DNA from: an uncultured Gemmatimonadota bacterium
Lineage (GTDB): Bacteria; Gemmatimonadota; Gemmatimonadetes; Gemmatimonadales; GWC2-71-9
Length of the DNA: 27,001 nucleotides
Assembly (NCBI GenBank): GCA_946479825.1
Contig: CAMLHU010000002.1
Coordinates: 1 to 27,001, forward strand
Reading direction: 5' to 3'
The translations under genes were made by a program, and so were the position numbers. Within the stretch, counting starts at the first letter, position 1. Each line of letters starts with the position of its first letter. Positions 7,343-15,106 of this stretch are shown here, piece by piece. The notes under the pieces are model-generated. The model saw only the letters and a list, made by a program, of their open reading frames with translations. It was not told where the DNA came from and made no database searches.

Positions 7343-9082
7343 ATGCATCGACTGCAACGTCCGCTCGCCCTCGCGGCGCTCTGTTTCGTACCAGGCCTGC
7401 TGGTCGCGCAGGGCCGCCAGGCCCCCGGCGCCCCGGCCCCGGTGATCGTCCCCCAGCCCGAGACCAAGCTCCCCCTCAAGCACACGCCCGAGAAGACCTC
7501 GGCGGCCATCACCGCCAAGGACCTGATGACGCGGCTCTACATCTACGCCGACGACTCGATGCAGGGACGTGAGGCCGGGAAGATCGGGAACTTCAAGGCC
7601 ACGACGTACATCGAGGGTCAGGTGCGGAAGATGGGCCTCGTGCCGGCCGGCGACGACGGCACGTACTTCCAGACCATCCCGCTCAAGACTCGCGGGGTGG
7701 ACTCGACCTCGACGCTGGTCGTCGGCGGCCGGTCGCTGGCCTACGGCTCCGACTGGGTGGTGCAGGCGCAGGCGCCGCTCGCCGACACCGCGATGGGCGT
7801 CATCTACGGGGGCGAGGCCGGCGACACGGCGGCCCTCACGCCGGACCAGGCCCGCGGCAAGCTCGTCGTGGTGACCATGCCGAAGGACGCCGGCCGGCGG
7901 GCCCTCCGGCTCCGCACCCCGGCCACCGCGGCCGCCGCGGCGATCGTGCTCATCGGCGCCGACCAGTTCATGCCCTTCCTCCGGCGCACCTCGACCTTCG
8001 TGGACGACACCACGGAGCAGCGCGGGCCGCGCGGCGGCCCGGCGATCTTCGTGGTCGCCTCGTCGGCCGCCGACAAGGTCTTCGGCCAGCCGGTCGATTC
8101 GCTCAAGCCGGGCGCCACGGCGACGGCGGCGGTGGACGTCAAGGTCAACGTCGCGCCGGTGGAGTACCCGGCGCGGAACGTCGTCGCGATCCTCCCGGGC
8201 AGCGATCCCAAGCTCAAGGGTGAGTACGTGGCGCTGGGCGGCCACAACGACCACATCGGGATGAACGACCACCCGGTGGACCACGACTCGGTCCGGATCT
8301 TCAACCACATCGTCCGGCCCAACGGCGCCGACCAGGGCGGGAAGCAGGCGACGCCGGAGGAGCAGGCCGAGGTGAACGCCCAGCTCGCCGCGTGGCGCAA
8401 GGCGCACCCGGGCTCGGAGCGCCTCGACTCGATCTCCAACGGCGCCGACGACGACGGGTCGGGCACGGTGAGCGTGCTCGAGATCGCCGAGAAGATGTCG
8501 TCGCTCAAGCACAAGCCGAAGCGCTCCATCCTCTTCGTCTGGCACGTGGGCGAGGAGAAGGGCCTCCTCGGCTCGGCCTACTTCACCGACCATCCGACCG
8601 TGCCGCGCGACTCGATCGTGGCCCAGCTCAACATGGACATGGTGGGCCGCGGCGACGCGTGGGACGTGACCGGCTTCACCAAGGACGGCGCGCCGATCTA
8701 CGGCGGCCCCGGCTACGTCCAGCTGGTCGGCTCGCGGCGGCTCTCGACCGAGCTCGGCGACCTCGCCGAGAAGGTCAACACCGCCGACCACCACAACCTC
8801 AAGTTCGACTACTCGATCGACGCCGACGGCCACCCGGCCAACATCTATTGCCGCAGCGACCACTACGAGTACGCGCGGTACGGCATCCCGATCATCTTCT
8901 TCACCACCGGGCTCCACTCGGACTACCACCAGGTGACCGACGAGCCGGAGTACATCGACTACGCCCACATGGCGCAGATCGACAACTACATCGAGGACCT
9001 GGCCGAGCACGTGGCCAACCTCGACCACCGGATCGTGGTGGACCACCCGAAGCCCGACCCGCACGGCGCCTGCCGGCAGTAG
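7343..9082 (+). CDS. Secreted M28 family zinc metallopeptidase with PA-domain insert
   Basis: A 579-residue exported aminopeptidase or carboxypeptidase-like enzyme using two zinc ions. The signal peptide is MHRLQRPLALAALCFVPGLLVAQ. A region consistent with a protease-associated (PA) domain spans roughly residues 130-290. The catalytic core then shows the M28 ligands in order: GGHNDH (His301), GADDDGSG (Asp369-371 cluster), GEEKGLLG (Glu404-405, catalytic base then ligand), LNMDMVGRG and GLHSDYHQ (His525). An unusual charged insertion lies between the first two ligand motifs (about residues 315-360, NGADQGGKQATPEEQAEVNAQ). There is no SD before the ATG (CTCAACCCCATCATCTC). It ends at a strong terminator and probably works with the upstream S9 peptidase in extracellular peptide breakdown. 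Confidence 0.95.
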   Translation: MHRLQRPLALAALCFVPGLLVAQGRQAPGAPAPVIVPQPETKLPLKHTPEKTSAAITAKDLMTRLYIYADDSMQGREAGKIGNFKATTYIEGQVRKMGLVPAGDDGTYFQTIPLKTRGVDSTSTLVVGGRSLAYGSDWVVQAQAPLADTAMGVIYGGEAGDTAALTPDQARGKLVVVTMPKDAGRRALRLRTPATAAAAAIVLIGADQFMPFLRRTSTFVDDTTEQRGPRGGPAIFVVASSAADKVFGQPVDSLKPGATATAAVDVKVNVAPVEYPARNVVAILPGSDPKLKGEYVALGGHNDHIGMNDHPVDHDSVRIFNHIVRPNGADQGGKQATPEEQAEVNAQLAAWRKAHPGSERLDSISNGADDDGSGTVSVLEIAEKMSSLKHKPKRSILFVWHVGEEKGLLGSAYFTDHPTVPRDSIVAQLNMDMVGRGDAWDVTGFTKDGAPIYGGPGYVQLVGSRRLSTELGDLAEKVNTADHHNLKFDYSIDADGHPANIYCRSDHYEYARYGIPIIFFTTGLHSDYHQVTDEPEYIDYAHMAQIDNYIEDLAEHVANLDHRIVVDHPKPDPHGACRQ

Positions 9083-9100
9083 CGGCCAGGCGGGACAGGC

Positions 9101-9136
9101 ACGAAGGGGTCGCCGAACGGCGGCCCCTTCGTCTTT
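9101..9136 (+). terminator. Rho-independent terminator of the M28 gene
   Basis: ACGAAGGGG-T-CGCCG pairs with CGGCG-GCCCCTTCGT around a very short AAC-type loop and is followed by CTTTAA. The stem is about 14 bp and begins 19 bases after the stop. It is the clearest intrinsic terminator in the window. Confidence 0.85.
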
Positions 9137-9150
9137 AACGCCGCGGGAGC

Positions 9151-9179
9151 TTCCGGCGGGCCCGTCCCGGTTCTACTCT
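9151..9179 (+). promoter_or_regulatory. Possible promoter of the copper operon
   Basis: TACTCT (9174-9179) resembles a -10 box. The hexamer 17 bases upstream, TTCCGG (9151-9156), is a weak -35. It lies between the M28 terminator and the copC start at 9241, where a promoter is expected. I see no recognisable CueR or CopY operator. Confidence 0.35.
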
Positions 9180-9240
9180 ACGGGGCGTCCGGGCCGCCGC
9201 GGGCGGCCCCGTCTCCAGCTCCGCCAGCAAGGATCGTGTC

Positions 9241-9633
9241 GTGCGCCGTCGATCGCTCCGCCTGCTTCCGGCCCTCGTGGCCGTCCTGCCGCTCCTCGCC
9301 GCCTTCGCGGCCCCCCGGGCCGAGTTCCACCTGCGCCTCATCAAGGCCGAGCCGGGGGTGAACGACACCGTCGCCGTCGCGCCGACGGCCATCCGGCTCT
9401 GGTTCAGCGAACGCCCCGAGGCCGCGGTCTCGTCCGTGGCCCTGGTCGGACCGGCGGGCCCGGTCCGCCTCGCCAAGCCCAGCCTCGCCGACGATGAGCA
9501 CGCACCGCTCGTCGCGGCGGTCGAGGGCTCCGTGGCGCCAGGCACGTACCGGGTCAACTGGCGTGCGATGTCGGGGGACGGCCATCCGATGCACGGGTGG
9601 TTCCGCTTCGTCTATCGCCCCGCCGGCAAGTGA
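9241..9633 (+). CDS. copC: CopC-family periplasmic copper-binding protein
   Basis: A 130-residue exported copper carrier of the CopC/YobA fold. Start is GTG 9241, supported by AAGGA seven bases upstream. The signal peptide is roughly MRRRSLRLLPALVAVLPLLAAFA. After it comes FHLRLIKAEP, in which His30 aligns by spacing with the N-terminal copper-ligand His of PcoC/CopC, followed by an Ig-like beta-sandwich (IRLWFSERPEAAVSSVALVGP). The C-terminal block MSGDGHPMHGWFRF holds the Asp/His copper-ligand region. An ordinary Ala-X-Ala cleavage would leave two to seven residues before His30, which is atypical. It is first in an operon with Sco, PCuAC, CtaG and CopD, so it probably delivers copper for CopD uptake or CuA assembly. 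Confidence 0.9.
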   Translation: MRRRSLRLLPALVAVLPLLAAFAAPRAEFHLRLIKAEPGVNDTVAVAPTAIRLWFSERPEAAVSSVALVGPAGPVRLAKPSLADDEHAPLVAAVEGSVAPGTYRVNWRAMSGDGHPMHGWFRFVYRPAGK

Positions 9634-10262
9634 ACCGCCTCGGGGTCCGCGCCGCGGTGGCCGTGGGTCTCGTCGCCCTCTCGGCGTGCGGGGGGACGGC
9701 GGGTGCCGCCGACGGCCGCTCGCCGTATCGCGGGATCGTGCTGCCGAAGCCGATCCCGAAGCCGGCCGTGACGCTCACCGCCACGGATGGGCGGCCGTAC
9801 GACTTCGCCCGCGAGACCGCCGGCCACCTCACGTTCCTCTTCTTCGGCTACACCAACTGCCCCGACGTCTGTCCGGTCCATATGGCCAACCTCGCGGCGG
9901 TGATGGCGCGGCTCACGCCGAGCGAGCGGGGGGACATCCGGGTGGTGTTCGTCACCACCGACCCCGACCGGGACTCGCTGCCCCGCCTCCGCGCGTGGCT
10001 TGCGTCGTTCGATTCCTCGTTCGTGGGGCTCCGGGGCGACACGGGACAGGTCGCCCGGTTCGAGCGGGCGGTGGAGCTGCCGACCGCCATCCGCGGCCCG
10101 GTGACCGACTCGGCCACCGGCGCGTACGAGGTCGGCCACGCCGCCCAGGTGCTGGCGTTCTCGGCCGACGACAGCGCCCACGTGGTCTATCCGTTCGGGA
10201 CCCGGCAGGAAGACTGGGCCCACGACATCCCCCTCCTCCTCTACGGCCCATGGCACGACTGA
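9630..10262 (+). CDS. Sco1/SenC/PrrC copper chaperone, lipoprotein
   Basis: A 210-residue thioredoxin-fold chaperone that loads copper into the CuA site of cytochrome c oxidase. Start chosen at GTG 9630, which overlaps the copC stop in GTGA. An upstream start at 9597 would overlap copC by more and lengthen the N-terminus before the signal. The signal ends in a lipobox (GLVALSAC, Cys20), so it is anchored to a membrane facing the periplasm. Key residues are the CxxxC copper site TNCPDVCPVH (Cys77, Cys81) and the third ligand His170 in YEVGHAAQVLAF. It has the family's usual length and all ligands. It is translationally coupled to its neighbours. Confidence 0.94.
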   Translation: MNRLGVRAAVAVGLVALSACGGTAGAADGRSPYRGIVLPKPIPKPAVTLTATDGRPYDFARETAGHLTFLFFGYTNCPDVCPVHMANLAAVMARLTPSERGDIRVVFVTTDPDRDSLPRLRAWLASFDSSFVGLRGDTGQVARFERAVELPTAIRGPVTDSATGAYEVGHAAQVLAFSADDSAHVVYPFGTRQEDWAHDIPLLLYGPWHD

Positions 10263-10714
10263 CCGCCGCACTCCTCGCGCTCGTCCTGTGCGCCGGCTGC
10301 GGACGCCCGGCGCCGACCTTCTCGACGGGGCCGATCGCGGTCTCGCGGGTCGTCGCGCCGGTGCCGGTCATCGGCGGCCCCGGCGGCGCGTACTTCACCA
10401 TTACGAACTCCGGTCCGGCGGACACCTTGATGTCGGTGACGTCACCGGCGGCTGACACCGTCATGATCCACGAGATGGGGCAGGGCGGGGGGATGACGGC
10501 CGCCGGGGCCGTGGTGATCCCGGCCGGGGCCACGGTCCGGTTCGCGCCGCGGGAGCGGCACGTGATGCTCACCGGGATGCACGTCACCCTGACGGCCGGC
10601 GACACGCTCCCGCTGGTGCTGCACTTCGCCCGGGCCGGCGCGCTGCCGGTCACCGCCCGCGTCGTGGATTACGCCCACCTCGACGAGGCGCTCGGCCCGC
10701 CCGCCGACCGATGA
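10250..10714 (+). CDS. PCuAC periplasmic copper chaperone (DUF461)
   Basis: A 154-residue exported Cu(I) chaperone that works with Sco proteins to metallate CuA. Start is ATG 10250, inside the end of the sco gene (13-base overlap). The signal is MARLTAALLALVLCAGC; Cys17 could be lipid-modified, although the -3 position is Cys rather than Leu. The cupredoxin-like body has GGAYFTITNSGPADTLMSVTSPAADTVMIHE. The copper ligands follow the H(M)X10MX21HXM pattern: HEMGQGGGM, then IPAGATVRFAPRERHVMLTGM. The stop codon overlaps the CtaG start (ATGA). Assignment is firm from the motif and the genomic context. Confidence 0.92.
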   Translation: MARLTAALLALVLCAGCGRPAPTFSTGPIAVSRVVAPVPVIGGPGGAYFTITNSGPADTLMSVTSPAADTVMIHEMGQGGGMTAAGAVVIPAGATVRFAPRERHVMLTGMHVTLTAGDTLPLVLHFARAGALPVTARVVDYAHLDEALGPPADR

Positions 10715-11523
10715 TCGTCGCCGGACCGGGGATCCAGTGGTGGTGCTCCGCCAAGGGGACCCCGTGGACCGGGGAGTGGCAGGCGTATCCCGGGGTGTGG
10801 CTCTTCGTCGCCGTGATCGGGGCGGCGTTCTGGCGGCTGGTCCGCCGGGCCCCCGGCGCACCGCCCCGTCCCACCTGGCGGAACGCCTCGCTCCTGCTCG
10901 CCGTGCTGCTGCTCTGGGCCACGCTCGACTGGCCCATCGGCCCGCTCGGCGCGGGCTATCTCGCCTGGATCCACGCCGCACAGTTCGTCTCACTCGCGAT
11001 GGTCATCCCGCCGCTCCTGCTGGCCGGGCTCGGGGCCGACGGCGCGGCGCGCATCCTCGCCCGGCCCGCCGGGCGCGTCCTCGTCGGCGCAGCCACCGAG
11101 CCGCTCTCGGCCGCGATCGGCTTCGCGCTGGTGATGGTCGTCTCGCACATTCCGGCGGTGGTGGACACGCTGATGCGCTCGCAGGGGGGCGCGTTCCTGC
11201 TCGACGCGGGGTGGTTCGTCTCGGGGGTCGCGTTCTGGTGGCCGATCATGCTGCCCGACCCGCCGCGCCGCCGCTTCGCGCCGCTGCTCCAGATGGTGTA
11301 CATCTTCCTCGGCACCCAGCCGCACATCTACGTCGCGATGTGGCTCCTCCTCGGCGCCTTTCCCAAGTACGCGACCTACGAACTGGCCCCGCGGATGAGC
11401 GCCCTCAGCGCGCTGCAGGATCAGGCGTTCGCCGGCGCGCTGCTGCTCGGCCTCACGTTGCCGATCGTGTTCGGCGTCGTGCTCGTCATCTTCATGCGGT
11501 GGGTCCGCGAGGAGGGGGCGTGA
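10711..11523 (+). CDS. ctaG: CtaG-type cytochrome c oxidase assembly membrane protein
   Basis: A 270-residue polytopic membrane protein of the caa3_CtaG family, needed in Bacillus for caa3 oxidase assembly and thought to handle copper. About seven hydrophobic helices are visible (for example VWLFVAVIGAAFW, SLLLAVLLLWATLDWPIG, FVSLAMVIPPLLLAGL, AIGFALVMVVSHIPAVV). Family-type His-rich and Trp-rich spots include the WIHAAQFVSLAMVIPP segment, SHIPAVVD, FWWPIMLPDPP and LGTQPHIYVAMWL. The start ATG overlaps the preceding stop by four bases and the stop overlaps copD by four. This is not the unrelated proteobacterial Cox11, which is also called CtaG. Confidence 0.92.
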   Translation: MIVAGPGIQWWCSAKGTPWTGEWQAYPGVWLFVAVIGAAFWRLVRRAPGAPPRPTWRNASLLLAVLLLWATLDWPIGPLGAGYLAWIHAAQFVSLAMVIPPLLLAGLGADGAARILARPAGRVLVGAATEPLSAAIGFALVMVVSHIPAVVDTLMRSQGGAFLLDAGWFVSGVAFWWPIMLPDPPRRRFAPLLQMVYIFLGTQPHIYVAMWLLLGAFPKYATYELAPRMSALSALQDQAFAGALLLGLTLPIVFGVVLVIFMRWVREEGA

Positions 11524-12533
11524 CCGCGACACGGCGATGGATGCTCGGCCTCGTGGCGCTGGCGGCGGTCGCGGCGCTGGCCCGACCCGCGGCGCTGACG
11601 GCGCAGGTCCCCCCGGATACCGCCGTCGCCGCGGCGCAGGGGCCTGACACCGGCGCCGCCGACATGGGCGACGCCGAGTCGAGCGACACGTTCGGGCCGG
11701 CGCTTGCAGGCGCGCCGGTCGTCGCCGCGACGCTCCGGGGCGCCGGCGACGGCGCGCTGATGGCGGGGGTCGGGTTGCTCGCGCTGCTGGCGTGGGTGCT
11801 GCCGACGGGCGGCGGAGCGCCGGGTCGCGCGGCGGTGCGCGCCCTCTGGGTCGCGGCCGTCGCGCTGCTGCTCCACCTGGCCGCGTGGGTCCTCGGCGCG
11901 TCGTTCGACCACACGTTCGGCGCCGACGCCGTTCCGCTCCTCACGGCCACCGACGCCGGGCGCATCGAGCTGGTCCGCGTCGGCCTCGTCGTGGCCACGG
12001 CGATCGTGGCGCTCCGCCGGCCCGCCGGCGCGGCCGTTCTCGGGCTCCTGGCGCTCGCCGCGAGCGCGGCGGTCGGTCACGCCGCGGCGGAGGCGACCAC
12101 CTGGTCGCTCCCGGCCAAGATCCTGCACCTCTGGGCCGGCGCCGCGTGGCTCGGGGGCCTGCTGTTCCTGCTCCTCGCCGACCGCTCGACGCCCGAATAT
12201 CCCGGCGCGGTGGAGCGGGTCTCGGCAGTGGCACTCGCGTCGGTGCTGGTGGTGACCGCGTCGGGCGTGGCCGCTGCCCTCCTGTTCCTGCCTCATCCCG
12301 CCGACGCCTTTCATACCGCATACGGCGCCCTCGCGCTCGCCAAGCTGGGCGGCGTCGGGATCCTGGTGCTGTTCGGGGCGTATAACCGCTATGTGCTCGT
12401 CCCCCGTGCGCGCGAAGGCGCCGCCGTCAGCCGACTGGGCCGCTCCGTGGCCTGGGAGGTCGGGATCATGACCGCCGTGATCCTCCTCGGCGGGCTCCTG
12501 GCGTACGTGCCGCCGTCGCCGGACGCCGGGTGA
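11520..12533 (+). CDS. copD: CopD-family copper resistance/import membrane protein
   Basis: A 337-residue inner-membrane protein of the CopD/PcoD/YcnJ family, proposed to move copper across the membrane with CopC. Start is GTG 11520, overlapping the ctaG stop. An N-terminal signal-like helix (MLGLVALAAVAALARPAALTAQ) is followed by a 45-residue periplasmic Asp/Ala-rich segment, then about eight helices. Family-like features are HTFGADAVPLLTATDAGRIELVRVG, LPAKILHLWAGAAWLGGLLFLLL (conserved His plus WxGG) and FHTAYGALALAKLGGVGILVLFGAYNRYVLVP. CopC is a separate gene here, whereas YcnJ fuses both domains. The stop overlaps the next gene by four bases. Confidence 0.9.
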   Translation: MTATRRWMLGLVALAAVAALARPAALTAQVPPDTAVAAAQGPDTGAADMGDAESSDTFGPALAGAPVVAATLRGAGDGALMAGVGLLALLAWVLPTGGGAPGRAAVRALWVAAVALLLHLAAWVLGASFDHTFGADAVPLLTATDAGRIELVRVGLVVATAIVALRRPAGAAVLGLLALAASAAVGHAAAEATTWSLPAKILHLWAGAAWLGGLLFLLLADRSTPEYPGAVERVSAVALASVLVVTASGVAAALLFLPHPADAFHTAYGALALAKLGGVGILVLFGAYNRYVLVPRAREGAAVSRLGRSVAWEVGIMTAVILLGGLLAYVPPSPDAG

Positions 12534-13777
12534 GCGAGCCGACGCCGGCCGGACCGGCCGACGGCGCCCGCCGGGCCGCCGTCACGTTCATCTTCGTCAC
12601 CGTCATCCTCGACGTGCTCGCGCTGGGCATCATCCTGCCCGTGCTGCCGAAGCTGGTCGAGGACTTCCTGCACGGCGACACCGCCCGGGCCGCCGAGGTG
12701 TTCGGGGTCTTCGGCACGGTGTGGGCGCTGATGCAGTTCGTCTGCTCGCCGCTCCTCGGCAGCATCTCCGACCGGTTCGGCCGCCGCCCCGTCATCCTGC
12801 TCTCCAATTTCGGCCTGGGCTTCGACTACATCCTGATGGCCGTGGCGCCGACGATCAGCTGGCTCTTCGTCGGCCGGGTCATCTCGGGCATCACCGGTGC
12901 CAGCTTCTCGACCGCCGGGGCGTACATCGCCGACGTGACGCCTCCGGAGCGGCGGGCGGCCGGGTTCGGGATGGTGGGGGCGGCGTGGGGGCTCGGGTTC
13001 GTCCTCGGACCCGCCGTCGGCGGGGTGCTGGGCCAGCTCAGTCCCCGCCTCCCGTTCTGGGTCGCCGCCGCCCTCACCCTCGTGAACGCGATGTACGGGC
13101 TCTTCATCCTCCCCGAGTCGCTCCCACGGGACCAGCGGAAGCCGTTCTCGTGGAAGCGGGCCAATCCGGTCGGCTCGCTGCGCCTGCTGCGCTCGCACGC
13201 GGAACTTCTCGGCCTCGCCGGGGTCGGATTCCTGTACTACCTGGCGCACCAGGTGCTGCAGAGCGTCTTCGTGCTCTACGCGGGTTTCCGCTACCAGTGG
13301 AACGAGCGGACCGTCGGGCTCACCCTCGCGGTGGTCGGGCTCTGCAGCGCCATCGTCCAGGGCGGCCTGGTCCGGCGGGTGGTGCCGCGGATCGGCGAGC
13401 GGCGGGCGCTCCTCATCGGGCTTGCGTGCGGCGTCGCCGGGATGGCGGTGTTCGGCCTCGCGGCCACCGGGCCCGCGTTCCTGGTCGGCGTGCCGGTGCT
13501 CGCGATCCAGGGGTTCTACGGCCCGTCGGCCCAGGGGCTGATGACCCGGCGGGTCGGGGCCTCCTCGCAGGGCGAGCTGCAGGGGGCCAACACCAGCCTG
13601 ATGGGCGTCGCCGGCCTCATCGGGCCGGGGCTCTTTACGATGATCTTCGCGCGGGCCATCGCGCCTGACGCGCCGTGGCAGCTTCCCGGCGCGCCGTTCC
13701 TGGTGGCCTCGGCGCTCCTCCTCGGTGCGGTCGTCCTGGCCTGGCGGGTCACGCGGCCGGCCGGACCCGCAACCTGA
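12530..13777 (+). CDS. MFS transporter of the TetA (TCR/Tet) type
   Basis: A 415-residue, 12-helix major facilitator protein, probably a drug/H+ antiporter. The start GTG 12530 overlaps the copD stop (GTGA). The N-terminus is typical of Tet exporters (VTVILDVLALGIILPVLPKLVEDF). Motif A (GSISDRFGRRPV, residues 77-88) lies in the loop between helices 2 and 3. GRVISGITGASFSTAGAYIADVTPPERRAAGFG and a motif-C-like LGFVLGPAVGGVLGQ follow. The closest family pattern is class A/C/G TetA and its many chromosomal relatives, so the family name should not be read as proven tetracycline resistance. Its place inside a copper operon, coupled to copD, is unexplained. Confidence 0.9.
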   Translation: MSEPTPAGPADGARRAAVTFIFVTVILDVLALGIILPVLPKLVEDFLHGDTARAAEVFGVFGTVWALMQFVCSPLLGSISDRFGRRPVILLSNFGLGFDYILMAVAPTISWLFVGRVISGITGASFSTAGAYIADVTPPERRAAGFGMVGAAWGLGFVLGPAVGGVLGQLSPRLPFWVAAALTLVNAMYGLFILPESLPRDQRKPFSWKRANPVGSLRLLRSHAELLGLAGVGFLYYLAHQVLQSVFVLYAGFRYQWNERTVGLTLAVVGLCSAIVQGGLVRRVVPRIGERRALLIGLACGVAGMAVFGLAATGPAFLVGVPVLAIQGFYGPSAQGLMTRRVGASSQGELQGANTSLMGVAGLIGPGLFTMIFARAIAPDAPWQLPGAPFLVASALLLGAVVLAWRVTRPAGPAT

Positions 13778-13794
13778 ACCAAGGTGACACGACG

Positions 13795-14838
13795 ATGATC
13801 CCAGCCCGCGGGTACGCTGCGAGCGCCGCCAAGGCGCCGCTCGCCCCGTTCAGCTTCGAGCGCCGCGACCCCGGCGCGCACGACGTGCAGATCGAGATCC
13901 TCTACTGCGGCATTTGCCACTCCGACATCCACCAGGCCCGCGGGGAGTGGGGACCGGCGCGCTTCCCGATGGTGCCGGGCCACGAGATCGTCGGCCGGGT
14001 GACGCGCGTCGGGGCGGCGGTGAAGGGCTTCGCCGCAGGCGACCTGGCCGGCGTCGGATGCTTCGTGGACTCGTGCCGGACCTGCGCCAGCTGTCGCGAC
14101 GGACTCGAGCAGCATTGCGAGGGGCGCGTCTCGTTCACGTATAACAGCACCGAACAGGACGGCCGGACACCGACGTTCGGCGGGTACTCCTCCGCCATCG
14201 TGGTGGACGAGGCGTACGTGCTCCGGGTGGCGCCGACGCTCCCGCTCGAGACCGTGGCGCCGCTGCTCTGCGCCGGGATCACCACCTATTCGCCGCTTCG
14301 GCACCTCGGGGTCGCGGCGGGACAGCGGGTGGGCGTGGTGGGCCTGGGCGGGCTCGGGCATATGGGCGTCAAGCTCGCCGCCGCGATGGGCGCCGAGGTG
14401 ACCGTGTTCAGCACGTCGCCGGCCAAGGAGGTCGACGCCCGGCGGCTCGGCGCCCACGGCTTCGTGGCCACCCGGGATCCGAAGGCGTTCGGGCCGCACC
14501 GCGACCGCTTCGACCTGATCCTCGACACGGTCTCCGCGGCGCACGACCTCAACGCGTACCTCCAGCTCCTGCGGCGTGACGGCGCGATGGTGCTGGTGGG
14601 GATCCCCGACCGCCCGGCCGAGGTGGCCGCGTTCAACCTGATCCACAACCGGCGCCGGTTGATGGGGTCGTCCATCGGCGGGATCCGCGAGACCCAGGAG
14701 ATGCTCGACTTCTGCGCCGAGCGGAAGATCGGCGCCGACGTCGAGGTCGTGCCGATCACGCAGGTGAACGAGGCCTACGAGCGGACCGTCAAGGGCGACG
14801 TGCGGTACCGGTTCGTGATCGACCTCGCCACGCTCTGA
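13795..14838 (+). CDS. Zinc-dependent NADP(H)-preferring alcohol/aldehyde reductase, CAD/YahK type
   Basis: A 347-residue medium-chain dehydrogenase that interconverts primary alcohols and aldehydes in the cytosol. Start is ATG 13795, with AAGGTG eight bases upstream and 17 bases after the MFS stop, so it is probably the last gene of the run. Catalytic zinc ligands are in CGICHSDIH (Cys41) and GHEIVG. The structural zinc site is the Cys cluster VGCFVDSCRTCASCRDGLEQHC. The Rossmann motif GLGGLGHMG is followed by the FSTSPAKE segment typical of NADP(H)-using cinnamyl-alcohol-dehydrogenase-type enzymes such as E. coli YahK. Length and all ligands are normal. It could serve in aldehyde detoxification; the physiological substrate cannot be read from sequence. 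Confidence 0.94.
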   Translation: MIPARGYAASAAKAPLAPFSFERRDPGAHDVQIEILYCGICHSDIHQARGEWGPARFPMVPGHEIVGRVTRVGAAVKGFAAGDLAGVGCFVDSCRTCASCRDGLEQHCEGRVSFTYNSTEQDGRTPTFGGYSSAIVVDEAYVLRVAPTLPLETVAPLLCAGITTYSPLRHLGVAAGQRVGVVGLGGLGHMGVKLAAAMGAEVTVFSTSPAKEVDARRLGAHGFVATRDPKAFGPHRDRFDLILDTVSAAHDLNAYLQLLRRDGAMVLVGIPDRPAEVAAFNLIHNRRRLMGSSIGGIRETQEMLDFCAERKIGADVEVVPITQVNEAYERTVKGDVRYRFVIDLATL

Positions 14839-14843
14839 GCCCC

Positions 14844-14880
14844 GGGCGTGAATGGAGTCTCACCCCGCATTCACCGGCCC
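14844..14880 (+). terminator. Hairpin after the alcohol dehydrogenase, possible operon terminator
   Basis: GGGC-GTGAATG (14844-14854) pairs with CATTCAC (14868-14874) and, after a two-base bulge, GCCC (14877-14880). It starts six bases after the stop codon. No T-tract follows. Confidence 0.45.
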
Positions 14881-14911
14881 TTCAGGGCGGCGGTCGTATC
14901 ATTCGCGCGGT

Positions 14912-15106
14912 CCTTCGAGAGAAGGGCCGTGCGGGACGCCCCCTGGGAGAGGGGCCGGCGGGTACCAGCCGCCGACGGTCTGAGGACCGGCGTTGCCGGC
15001 CGCAAACGAGACCCTTCGGGGTCGAGTGAGACACCCGGCGATCCGGATCCGCGAACGTTCTAGGTGACTCTTGATCGGGTTCACCGAAGTCAGCCGCCGG
15101 AATCAA
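14912..15106 (+). promoter_or_regulatory. Hairpin-rich leader region upstream of and overlapping the polX start
   Basis: About 190 bases without a credible protein but with consecutive stable hairpins. CCTTC-GAGA-GAAGG (14912-14925) has a GNRA loop. GCCCC/GGGGC follows, then GGCGG/CCGCC, CGGTC-TGAG-GACCG, CCGGC-GTT-GCCGG and GACCC-TTCG-GGGTC, the last with a UUCG-type loop. Finally CTTGATCGG (15069-15077) can pair with CCG...ATCAAG ending at 15106, enclosing the TTG start codon of polX. This could be a structured 5' leader or a small RNA. I match it to no known riboswitch, RNase P, tmRNA or SRP RNA. GC-rich DNA forms hairpins easily, so this is a candidate only. Confidence 0.35.

Noticed and set aside
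7199..9064. Long minus-strand frame opposite the M28 peptidase
   Set aside because: Val/Arg/His/Asp-rich mirror of the M28 codons without any recognisable motif.
12530..13777. Calling the MFS gene a tetracycline resistance gene
   Set aside because: Family resemblance alone does not show substrate; no tetR regulator is adjacent.
14848..15063. 71-codon plus-strand frame between the ADH and polX genes
   Set aside because: Arg-rich composition, no SD, begins inside a hairpin and covers multiple stem-loops. Non-coding structure is a better reading.
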